Program-made: the position numbers and the translations under genes | The notes under the pieces: model-generated | Database searches by the model: none | Seen by the model: the letters and a program-made list of their open reading frames with translations, nothing else | What the model was told of the DNA's origin: nothing | Shown: piece by piece, positions 45,201-52,145 of the stretch | Layout of the letters: each line of letters starts with the position of its first letter | Position numbering within the stretch: position 1 is the first letter of the stretch | Assembly: GCA_021648845.1 (NCBI GenBank) | Contig: JAKJHY010000002.1 | Span: 124,001-188,000, forward strand | Reading direction: 5' to 3' | DNA length: 64,000 nt | Source: Mycobacterium sp. MBM | GTDB lineage: Bacteria > Actinomycetota > Actinomycetes > Mycobacteriales > Mycobacteriaceae

Positions 45201-46897
45201 TCGTCCGGGTCGTCGACGTCCAGCGAGCCGGTGATGGTGCCCAGGATCGGGTCGGTGTACGTGTCCGGGTTGACGGTGACGGTGGGCGCTCCGTTGGCGC
45301 CGACGATATCGACGGTGACGGTCGTCGGCAGCAGGGTGATGCCGCCGCGGCCGTCGTTGGCCCAGATGCTGACGAGGTCGGTCTTCGCCCCGAGCAGCGT
45401 GGTCGCCAGGTGGCGGGCGGTATCGCTCGGGGTGTAGGTGAAGGTGCCGTCCTCGTTGCGGGTGACGGTGCCGAACAGCGCGGTGGCGGTATAGCTGAGG
45501 GTGTCACCATCGGGGTCGGTGGCCTCGGCGACGATGGTGACCTTGCCGGTGTTGCCGTCGGTGTCGGTCACGGTGGCCTGGCCCGGCGCGTTGAACACCG
45601 GCAGGTTGTTGATCCCCAGCCCGGGGTAGTGGAACGACACGGTGTAGAACGCGTCGTTACCTTCCGGGTTGATGGGGTGTTCCAGCATGCCCAGGCTGTC
45701 GTTCACCCGGACGGTGAAGGTGACATCGGTGCCGTTGTTCAGATCGTCCAGGGATGTCGGGATGAAGCTGAAGGTGCCGTCGGGGCTCATGGTGATCAGG
45801 CCGTTGCTGGGCTGATCGCTCAGGCCGACGGAGTAGACGAGCGGATCGCCGTCTGGGTCGGTGCTCTTGAGCTTCCAGGTCAGCGGCAGCGGGCCGGCCG
45901 AGATGGTGGGTTCGCCCGGCAGGTGGTTGGTGGCGAGCCGCTCGTAGCGCGCGTAGGCGGCCGTCACGAGGACGAGGGCGCCGAAGGTGAACGGTGTCGG
46001 CTGGCCGTTCCAGTAGGTGCCTTGCAAGGCGATGGACAGTGTCGTCACCCAGCCGGCGGCGACCTGGGTCGGATTGAGGATCGGGTCGGACTCGTAGGGC
46101 GGGAAGATCTGGTCGACCCAAGCCGCCAGGCCGTTGATGATGCCCATGAAGGGCGCGAAGGCCGGGATGGTGGGCGGCTCGGGGACGAAATCGAGGTCGA
46201 TATCGAGCAGCGCGGAGGCCAGTGCGGTCGGGGTCGGGGCCGGATCGGACCCCTTGAGCGACAGCATGGCGGCGGAATGGTCCGAGGACGGGATCTCGAT
46301 CACGTCGACGACCGTCGTGGTGTCCGGGGCTTCGGGGGTCTCGATGACCTCGGGCTCGGCGAGCACCGGATCGGTGACCTCGGGTTCGGCCGGGGTCTGG
46401 TCACCCTCGGTTCCGGTGGTCCCGTCTCCCTCGCCGGTCTCGGTGGTCCCGTCTCCTTCGCCGGCCGCGGTGGTCCCGTCTCCTTCGCCGACCTCGGTAA
46501 CCGGTGGGGTCTCTTCTCCGGCGCCGGTGCTGCCGTCGTCGATGCTCTCGGCGCCGGTGTCCGTCTCGGTCTCCTCGACCGCGGCGGCATCGTCCTTGCC
46601 GGCGAACACATCGTCTTCTTCTTCGGCCTCTGCGGCGGCGGCGGCCGCCTGCTGGCGCAGCGTCGTCCCGTTGGCGGCGGTGGTCTTGCCGGACTTGGCG
46701 GCCTTGGGGCCGGTCTTGACCGTGCCGGTGCCGGACGTATCGGAGCCACCCGAGCCGGTTCCGGTGGAGGCACCGTCGGGGGTGTCGGCCGCCGCGACCG
46801 CCGGTGCGGCGGTAACGGCCAGACCGAGGAACGCGGCCACCGCGAACTCGCCGGTGCGGATCCGCTTGTTCGCCGACTTCTTCCGGTGCGTTGCCAT
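42257..46897 (-). CDS. Large exported cadherin/VCBS-like repeat protein
   Basis: A 1,546-residue protein with a long basic start (MATHRKKSANKRIR) and a hydrophobic signal segment FAVAAFLGLAVTAAPAVAAA. A Gly/Thr/Glu low-complexity region follows (residues about 40-215, with repeated GEGDGTT units), then a conserved segment with LDFVPEPPTIPAF. The rest is roughly ten to twelve repeat units of about 100 residues, each with strands such as DGTFTYTPS, a DxDGD loop and a DTFTITV end. The DxDGD loops suggest calcium binding. Likely a cell-surface or secreted adhesin-like protein. No sortase motif or membrane anchor is seen. Confidence 0.75.
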   Translation of the reverse strand: MATHRKKSANKRIRTGEFAVAAFLGLAVTAAPAVAAADTPDGASTGTGSGGSDTSGTGTVKTGPKAAKSGKTTAANGTTLRQQAAAAAAEAEEEDDVFAGKDDAAAVEETETDTGAESIDDGSTGAGEETPPVTEVGEGDGTTAAGEGDGTTETGEGDGTTGTEGDQTPAEPEVTDPVLAEPEVIETPEAPDTTTVVDVIEIPSSDHSAAMLSLKGSDPAPTPTALASALLDIDLDFVPEPPTIPAFAPFMGIINGLAAWVDQIFPPYESDPILNPTQVAAGWVTTLSIALQGTYWNGQPTPFTFGALVLVTAAYARYERLATNHLPGEPTISAGPLPLTWKLKSTDPDGDPLVYSVGLSDQPSNGLITMSPDGTFSFIPTSLDDLNNGTDVTFTVRVNDSLGMLEHPINPEGNDAFYTVSFHYPGLGINNLPVFNAPGQATVTDTDGNTGKVTIVAEATDPDGDTLSYTATALFGTVTRNEDGTFTYTPSDTARHLATTLLGAKTDLVSIWANDGRGGITLLPTTVTVDIVGANGAPTVTVNPDTYTDPILGTITGSLDVDDPDDDLVVVTPNGLSTRGGLVTVLGQTYTYVPSLSIRAQGGTDTFTLSVNDLHGATTEVTITVTIDQINVAPVFESAPTITNTDHTTGVLTGTFKVRDDNGDTLTFTSAALLGTIAVDPTPAADGVTYTFTYTPYNPHAASLPLAVTTDLVTITAWDGGLLSGDSETFLVNLSTQVNQTPSATYQNTGGSSLLGTVTGHISVTDDDLIHTYTPLIFSTDKGSVVVSALTGDYVYTASIAARNAASESGASAADKIDTFTITVTDPAGASTDVLITVTIPQWNLPPSGGVASNIVADSNGVVRGHITGVINLDGDPLTYSITGSNGASTAYTDEGGIAHVEADGSYVYIPRLGGSLGYYDSFSVTVDDGRGGTTNVLVGLGAVIAPTPSLDNVTVTTTNGAPGVVTGSVSLGSAANNGLFSSFTANGAGHGTVSFDGVNYTYTRTSTGHVGGSTDTFDIIGTAYGLTIKVATVTVTPVIPNAAPAPGTTTISESDVTNVLGVYWQESKGNINAVDADGDALSYQTTPLGKSTANGGLVYVSSDGSFTYRIGKFRSYYHDAAATGATGNTVNDTFSITVTDSFGESSTIVVSIPIEKLNDAPSSSVSVGGKTTDALGVVRGTVNGSDDDGDSLTYTLVGGTNGTASTTNGGIIRFSGNSFTYIPTAGQSTDSFQVQVNDGHGGVSTATVSLTGLSTPSPTTNVNTATPNVVTGQLNTAGNTGLTYSVGSQGAKGTVTVTSTGAFTYTRNGALGHSQTPGDSFTIRATDANGNSVIIATVNVTPTVTNSAPVAGNTDFTGSSIDDNRILGIGTLKQTTTGKLKATDADGDTVSFTAGSFSTANGGTVAVNADGTFTYTINEGYSYYHGAAKIGASGSAVADSFTATAVDGFGGSTSYSVSVAIYAINHTPTISGGSKLLGTVSGINVDDDDGDSLTFSHNGSSFTFGGRGLYTSTLWNGSRLTVTDGYYVTSNGVVTGTPSTVTKTW

Positions 46898-47511
46898 ATT
46901 GCTCCTTGTTAACCCGCTAGGCCTGCCGCTGACGCCCGTGACCGGCCCACAGTCCTATTGACTGAGCCGTAAGTTAACACGTTCGTCAATAACTGCGAAG
47001 CGCAACCTGAGAAATTTCTGAGGCAGTTTCGCCGGGAGTCCACCGATCAACCGACACCGGATCCGCACGCCCGAACGGACCGGGTTCGGCGGCCACCGCA
47101 ATGGCCCGCCGGATACATGTCAACCAGCAACGACCAAGTGCCGCAATGCGTCCCGGGCGCCCCGAATCGCTTCGATTTCAGCGGCCACACAAACCCGCGC
47201 CACCGAACCGCCTCATCCCCCGCACAACGTCCTTCACCAGCACCGATACCCGAGCCGTTCGCACCGGTGGATGGCCGTCGGCCACCGCCGGAATCCCATT
47301 CCGCTAATCCGGGCGCCCACCGACGACGGAAAACGCAGGTGCTTCCGCAATCAACTGACTGCCACCGCCATTTCCGACGGTCCGAGAGCCCCCGCGGCAC
47401 CGCCGGCGGCGCCGTCCGAACTCCGAGGACGACACGACGAGCGAGCCGACACGCCGACGGTCCGCACGTTGCTGACCGACCCGGCGGCAAAGTACAAACC
47501 GGGCGTTTGGC
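46898..47511. other. Non-coding leader region of the large repeat-protein gene
   Basis: No convincing gene is present; open frames here lack ribosome sites and family resemblance. It holds the upstream region of the large exported gene, including a ten-base palindrome AGAAATTTCT (47010-47019) and an AT-rich stretch before the start. It was the original spacer between ribE and this gene before the element inserted. Confidence 0.6.
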
Positions 47512-47556
47512 TCAGCGGCCGCGGTCGGCCATCAACCGTTCGACATACTTGGCGAT
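47512..47556 (-). pseudogene. ribE: Displaced original 3' end of ribE
   Basis: Read on the minus strand it encodes IAKYVERLMADRGR and then TGA. The first eight residues equal the end of the riboflavin synthase core encoded in ribE; the following MADRGR-stop is a natural-looking end for mycobacterial RibE. It now has no start or body because the inserted element separates it from the rest of ribE by 7.2 kb. Confidence 0.85.
47533..47556. repeat. Left attachment site core
   Basis: 24-bp core beginning CAACCGTTCGACATAC. It matches the right core at 23 of 24 positions; the mismatch is C here and T on the right, a silent third-position change in a Lys codon of ribE. Identity stops sharply on both sides. 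Confidence 0.88.
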
Positions 47557-47649
47557 TAGACACCAGCGAGCGTTGTGCATGACCAGTGTTTTTGCTGTTC
47601 ATAAGCAACCGTACCCACCCGAATATGTTTGAACTGAGCGGAGCCCCGA

Positions 47650-48039
47650 ATGCCGACCAAACCACCACCCAACCCCACCCCCGCACCGATGTCACCGAGT
47701 GAGCTACTGGCCGAGGCTGGCCGCTGGATCGACGGCCACGGCTGGATTCAGAACACCTTCTATGAGCCCGGCACCTTGGCCGCGTGTGCGGTGGGAGCCC
47801 TTGAGTTCGCATCACGCAATGGCGGGTACGGCCGCGACTGGCAGGCCCGCCGTGCAGCCATCGCCGCCGCAGAGTCCGCGCTGGCCGACGTGGCGACAGA
47901 GCTAAACGGCGGCCCGGTCGACGCCCCAAGCATCCGGGAGCAAGTGCAGGTCTGGAACAACTGCGGCGTCATCGACCAGGCCGATGCCGTCGTGTGGATG
48001 CAGAAAGCGTCGGCCCATGCTGCGGAGGCCGGACGATGA
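47650..48039 (+). CDS. DUF6197-like small protein
   Basis: A 129-residue protein with a Pro-rich start, then LLAEAGRWIDGHGWIQNTFYE and a Cys in GTLAACAVGALEFAS. The C-terminus VWNNCGVIDQADAVVWMQKA matches the DUF6197 pattern of actinobacteria and their phages. Role unknown. It is the first gene inside the left attachment site, a usual place for accessory genes in satellites, and overlaps the next gene by ATGA. Confidence 0.65.
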   Translation: MPTKPPPNPTPAPMSPSELLAEAGRWIDGHGWIQNTFYEPGTLAACAVGALEFASRNGGYGRDWQARRAAIAAAESALADVATELNGGPVDAPSIREQVQVWNNCGVIDQADAVVWMQKASAHAAEAGR

Positions 48040-48281
48040 CCGACCAGCCCGAACAGCAGCCCGACCTGACCATCACCTACGACGAGCGGAATATCGCCCT
48101 GTGGATCAGCAGGGACGCGCTGGCAGCGGCCCGCCTCACCGACGGGCCGAACGGCCCGGCCGCCCCATTCGTGATCAGCGTGGATGACGCGCACAGCCTG
48201 TTGGGTGCGTTGCAGGCCGCCATCGACGACCGCGACAGCCTGCGCCAGCGCGACAATCCAGACGGCTGGCTGAACGACTGA
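48036..48281 (+). CDS. Hypothetical element protein
   Basis: An 81-residue acidic protein (MTDQPEQQPDLTITYDERN, then LWISRDALAAARL and SVDDAHSLLGALQAAI). It begins in the stop codon of the DUF6197-like gene and ends just before a strong terminator. No recognised family. It might work with its partner as a two-gene accessory module. Confidence 0.6.
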   Translation: MTDQPEQQPDLTITYDERNIALWISRDALAAARLTDGPNGPAAPFVISVDDAHSLLGALQAAIDDRDSLRQRDNPDGWLND

Positions 48282-48291
48282 CCCTGACGCA

Positions 48292-48339
48292 ACGAGAAAA
48301 CCCGCCGCCCAAGCTCCATCGGGCGGCGGGTTTTCTCGT
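48292..48339. terminator. Bidirectional intrinsic terminator
   Basis: A perfect 19-bp stem (ACGAGAAAACCCGCCGCCC with its complement at 48321-48339) around a ten-base loop. A GC-rich core flanked by AAAA/TTTT lets it work on both strands. It separates the rightward DUF6197 pair from the leftward WhiB-capsid genes. Confidence 0.9.
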
Positions 48340-48605
48340 CAAGTGACGGGTCCCCTGCGCGGGCGCCGGTGATAGCGGCGCCCCGCAACGACGCCCGCCG
48401 GCCGGGCCGGGTAGCTCAACCCGGTGACCCAGGCGCGGCAGGCATCCAACGCCGGGCAGCGTTCGCACAAACTGACCGCGGTCGCGACGTCGGCGGGTTC
48501 CTCGGAGTCGAACAACTCAGACCGGTTGCGGCACAGGGCACCGGGTAGCGCCGGGAGTTGTCGCAGCACGACGGCCAGCAGGTCGACCGCCGGATACCGG
48601 CTCAA
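48339..48605 (-). CDS. WhiB-like iron-sulfur regulator
   Basis: An 88-residue protein with the four-cysteine WhiB layout C25, C47, C50, C56 (SLCERCPALDAC), which holds a 4Fe-4S cluster. It ends with a GVVAGRRYHRR segment like the turn and basic tail of WhiB proteins. The start appears to be TTG; a later GTG is possible. Phage-borne WhiB proteins (for example in mycobacteriophage TM4) can block host WhiB regulators. It lies downstream of the capsid gene on the same strand. Confidence 0.8.
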   Translation of the reverse strand: MSRYPAVDLLAVVLRQLPALPGALCRNRSELFDSEEPADVATAVSLCERCPALDACRAWVTGLSYPARPAGVVAGRRYHRRPRRGPVT

Positions 48606-48622
48606 GCGGACAACACCCGAAG

Positions 48623-49759
48623 TCAGGATGCACCTACCGTGACGGCCGCGCCGATGATCTGGTTGGCCACTCCTGTGCTGTGCAGCCAGCTACCGAACTT
48701 GTGTGAGCCGTCCTGCGGGTCAATCAAGCTTGCGCTCTGCAATGACGATTGGAAGCAGCGGAATGCGGACGGCGCGAACACCGTCATTTCGTTGGCGCTG
48801 GCCGCAAGGGTCGGGTACAGCCGTGCCCCGGCGAACCGCACCGCATAGCTGCCGAGATCGTCAGCGTTGGCCGGGGTCGTGCCGGTCAACTCGGCAAGGA
48901 CGGCCGGCTGGCCGACGATCACCAGTTGCGTCTCGGCCGCGTACACGGTCGCGGTGACAGTGAGGACCGCGTGACGCACGTCCTCATCAAGATTCCCGGT
49001 ACCGACACCGAGTGACCCGGCCGCCGATTCGATTGCGGCGACGGCCATAGCGTCCAGATCGCGGGCGATGGCCCACCCGTGCATAGCGGAGAGTCCGGTC
49101 AGTTCGTCCACCTGGTCGGCCAGCGCGGACACGTCCGACCACCGGCCGTACCGCAGCGCCGTGAGATTCAGCGGGGCCACGGCGTCGTATTCGCCGTGGT
49201 CGACGGTTTCATCGGCACCGGCGGCGGCGGTCGGCCCGGTGTACTGAGGTACTTGCGCGGTGCGGCCGGTCAGTTCCGACACCGGGATTCCGGCGAACGC
49301 AATCAGGTGCCGGGGTTCGTTCGGTGCACCGGGATGCCACGCCCCGGCGCTGCCCAGATCGCCGCCTGCGGTGACCCGCGCACGGGTTTCGACGGCGCCG
49401 TAGGGGCGGCCATCGGCCAGGGCGGCGGCGTGCTCGCGGAGGTTCGACTCGCTGACCAGCAACGTGGGCCGGGACCGGCTTTCGAGTCCGCGACGATGGT
49501 TGTCGACAGCTTCGCCGATGGCGCGGCCGCGGGTTTCGATCTGCTGCTGCCGGTCGGCGGCGACCCGCAGCGCTGCCGCCTCGGTGATGTCCTCGGATGT
49601 CGCCCGCTGCTCGGCGGGGCTGAGGTCTCGATTCTCGGAGCTGGCGCGGCGGGCGCGTGCTCCGACGCGCTCGGCGACGCGCGCGATCCGGTGCTCGACC
49701 TCGCTCGGCGGCAGGCTGGTCAGGTAGTCGGGGTCACGGTCTTGGCTGGTGGTGGACAT
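48623..49759 (-). CDS. HK97-type major capsid protein
   Basis: A 378-residue protein. The N-terminal 125 residues are charged and helical (a delta-domain-like scaffold). Then come GAWHPGAPNEPRH, a helix-rich middle (ALADQVDELTG) and the C-terminal IVGQPAVLAELTG and FAGARLYPTLAASANEMTVF strands of HK97-fold shells. The frame is open upstream, but the ATG at 49759 has GAAGGA before it and starts MSTTSQDRD. No protease or portal gene is adjacent, so the element would depend on a helper phage, or the gene is a remnant. Confidence 0.75.
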   Translation of the reverse strand: MSTTSQDRDPDYLTSLPPSEVEHRIARVAERVGARARRASSENRDLSPAEQRATSEDITEAAALRVAADRQQQIETRGRAIGEAVDNHRRGLESRSRPTLLVSESNLREHAAALADGRPYGAVETRARVTAGGDLGSAGAWHPGAPNEPRHLIAFAGIPVSELTGRTAQVPQYTGPTAAAGADETVDHGEYDAVAPLNLTALRYGRWSDVSALADQVDELTGLSAMHGWAIARDLDAMAVAAIESAAGSLGVGTGNLDEDVRHAVLTVTATVYAAETQLVIVGQPAVLAELTGTTPANADDLGSYAVRFAGARLYPTLAASANEMTVFAPSAFRCFQSSLQSASLIDPQDGSHKFGSWLHSTGVANQIIGAAVTVGAS

Positions 49760-50755
49760 TTTTCTCTGGTCCTTCGGGGGCTGGGGTTTGGATTTCCAAC
49801 GGCGCTCTCCGCCACCGATGCCGCGATATGCGGCAAGCCCTCCCGGCCAGCGCGTCCGGGGCGTGGTCACCCGGACTTTGTCGCGGCAACTAGGCCGGAC
49901 ATCGCTGATGCTACCCCGCGATTGTGCGAAGATCGGGGGTGACCCGCCGGGGCGAGTCTGCCAGGGGTTACAACGGCTGGCCCATCGGCAGGCGGGGGTA
50001 TGGATTGCCTCCAGTACCGGCGGGTCATGTTGTGCTCCAACGGTTTTCGGCCCGCTTGACGGAACAAGTCTGAATGCCAGTGCCGTCCGTTTTCAGTCCA
50101 TTTTTGAACCCATCCTTGATAGGATGGGACTTGAAACATGGTGTGCCGCAAGGGTATCTGACGCGTCATCTTTGACGCGAACCCGTTGGCAGACAACACC
50201 TTTCGCATCTTCTTTGAGGTTCATCTTTGATGCTCGGTGTTTTCCCAGATAGAGATCGCCCGGCGACGGAGGTCGTGCCCCTGACCTGCACCAAAAGAAA
50301 TGACCTCCCGATTTTCTGGTACCCTCGTACTTTTTTTCTTGCACACACGTACCAGTCGGCGCGACCGGGCCGTCGCATCCGAACCTCAAGCGCCCCAACG
50401 CATTCCGACACACCAAACACGTTGCGCCACAGGTCAATTGGCGATGGGAAGCCGTTGCGTAGTGCAACACCCGAACGTCCGTTCTGGCCGGCCGACCGGC
50501 CGACCGCCTCGCCGAACCGTCACGCGTTGCTAGGCGCGATGTTGCCGGGTGCGCTCCTGGCAGAAAGGGTGAGGCACGGGTGTACGGGTGTACGGGTGTA
50601 CGCGGGTGCGGGGTCGTTTCGAGTTTGGCTCGATGGTGGGCTAGAACCCCTGATCAGCATGAATGAATGAAATTGATCAATCGCGTATAGGGATTTTCGG
50701 GATGGCACGGGGTTCCGTACACCCCGTACACCCGTACACCCGTACCCCTTGCGAC
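49760..50755. other. Non-coding control/replication region of the element
   Basis: About 1 kb without a convincing gene. It holds the iteron arrays (separate entry), a hairpin CCCATCC-TTGATA-GGATGGG (50109-50128), a repeat TCATCTTTGA at 50166 and 50221, and an inverted pair CTGGTAC (50316) / GTACCAG (50349) around a T7 tract. Base composition is less GC-rich than the flanking genes. Likely contains promoters and operators, which I could not place exactly. Confidence 0.55.
50576..50743. repeat. Inverted iteron arrays, candidate replication origin
   Basis: Three perfect tandem copies of ACGGGTGT (50576-50599) face two perfect and one nine-base variant copy of its complement ACACCCGT (50719-50743). 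Between them is an AT-rich stretch of about 50 bases with paired TGATCA sites (50651 and 50674). It lies immediately after the end of the replication ATPase gene. This is the usual design of an initiator-bound origin, but no test was possible. Confidence 0.6.
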
Positions 50756-52144
50756 TCACGTCAGCGCCACCCGCTTCCCTTTGCCGCTGGCCTGGTTTGC
50801 TGCATCAGTCTCGGTGACGGTCACCACGCCCGCCGCGAACAGCTCGTCGCGCGCTTCGTCGGCGTACGCCCGATGGCTGTAGCCGATGTCTCTGCGCAGT
50901 TCGGACCACCACATGCCTGTCTTGTTCTCCGGCTTCGAGAGCACCGCCTTGATCCGTGCCATCGCTTTGGTCAGTGCGTCAGCGTCGGCGCGCTGCGCGA
51001 TCAGGGCAGCCCGCTCCGCCGCCGCCAAACTCGCGCCGTAGGTCTTGCGGGCTTTCGATGCCCGAATCGCACCCCGCATTGCGTCGACCGTCTGGTCGGA
51101 CACCGCCATCACGACCTTGGCGCGCTGCCAGTCGCCCATCTCGATCTCGGTGCGCCCCTCCAGCAGGAACAGCGGTACCGCTGCGCGCTGCCACAGCAGG
51201 TATCGGTGGGAACTCAGGTCGTCGTCGCTGTCCGCCAGCGAGGTGTCGTTCATCGCCTCGTCGCGGGCATCCTTGATCTCGGCGCGCACCTCGTAGGGCA
51301 CCCCGATCTCGATGAACGCACCTGGCGTGCGCGGTCTCCGATCTCCGTCGCCGAAGAACTCCGCTTCCTCGACAAGATCGGGTGTCCGCCACCCGCGCGG
51401 CAGCGCCGGCAGTGCCATCGGTGCCGGTGGGTCAGGAAGGGTGCGCCAGCCGGGCTTGCCCGGATCGTTCGCCGGCAGAAACAGGAACCTCTGCGGCAGC
51501 CCACCGGGACCCTCGTCGAGTAGCGCCTGTGCGCGCAGCGGCTGCACCCCGGTCAGCACACACAGCCGGTAGGAGTGCGGCGGCAATGACACCGCTTTGG
51601 AGGTGTCGACGTACCCGTGTCCCAGCGGCTCCCCGGACCACGCCTTGCGGAGCACACCGGACGTGGTGGAGGAACTGCGGTCGAACAGCGCGGCCAGTGA
51701 GTCGATCTCCTCGGCGGTGCCGATCGCCGCCGACCGAAACTGGACATCGGCGCCCGTGTTCGTGTCGTAGCGCACGAACTGGTGGGTGACGCCTTCACCG
51801 GACCCGATGCCGAACTCGTAGCTCCCGGCGAGTTCGGCGAAGCACTTCCGTCCCGGTCCGAACGCCTTGCCGCTGGCAGATTTTCCGCACACCCCGACGA
51901 ACAGGTTCAGCGATGAGTAGTCCGACACGATGGGCGGCAGAACCACGTGCGGTCCGACGCTGGCGACCAGGCGGGCCGTGACGCCGCCGTACACCGCCCA
52001 CGGGCTGACTTGTCGGCTGCGGGCGAAGTCCCTGATGTAGCGAAGCTGCTCCGAGGACTCCCAGAACTCCGCGGTGTCGACCAGGCCCGTGGGGGGTGCG
52101 ACCGGGGCGGGTGCGATGTCCATGTCTTTGACGTTCTGCACCAT
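50756..52144 (-). CDS. Replication ATPase/helicase-like protein (DUF3987 type)
   Basis: A 462-residue protein with a P-loop-like VGVCGKSASGKAFGPGRKC near residues 83-101, GTAEEIDSL near residue 145, and a long helical C-terminus ending in a winged-helix-like region (WWSELRRDIGYSHRAYADEA). It resembles phage and plasmid replication proteins that pair with prim-pol enzymes. It begins one base after the prim-pol stop codon, so the two likely work together to start element replication. Confidence 0.65.
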   Translation of the reverse strand: MVQNVKDMDIAPAPVAPPTGLVDTAEFWESSEQLRYIRDFARSRQVSPWAVYGGVTARLVASVGPHVVLPPIVSDYSSLNLFVGVCGKSASGKAFGPGRKCFAELAGSYEFGIGSGEGVTHQFVRYDTNTGADVQFRSAAIGTAEEIDSLAALFDRSSSTTSGVLRKAWSGEPLGHGYVDTSKAVSLPPHSYRLCVLTGVQPLRAQALLDEGPGGLPQRFLFLPANDPGKPGWRTLPDPPAPMALPALPRGWRTPDLVEEAEFFGDGDRRPRTPGAFIEIGVPYEVRAEIKDARDEAMNDTSLADSDDDLSSHRYLLWQRAAVPLFLLEGRTEIEMGDWQRAKVVMAVSDQTVDAMRGAIRASKARKTYGASLAAAERAALIAQRADADALTKAMARIKAVLSKPENKTGMWWSELRRDIGYSHRAYADEARDELFAAGVVTVTETDAANQASGKGKRVALT

Positions 52145-52145
52145 C

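Noticed and set aside
42257..46897. CRISPR array or simple DNA repeat in the repeat-protein region
   Set aside because: The periodicity is at protein level, about 300 bases per unit with diverged DNA, and lies within one long reading frame.
47533..47556. tRNA gene as the attachment target
   Set aside because: No tRNA fold is present at either repeat; the core translates as ribE codons.
47117..47632. A 171-codon open frame across the left attachment site
   Set aside because: Composition is Pro/Arg/Ser-rich without structure, no ribosome site, and it crosses the element border.
50227..50670. Open frames of 84-147 codons in the non-coding part of the element, both strands
   Set aside because: No ribosome site or domain; the plus-strand one runs through the iterons and the minus-strand ones through the hairpins. 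Kept as non-coding.
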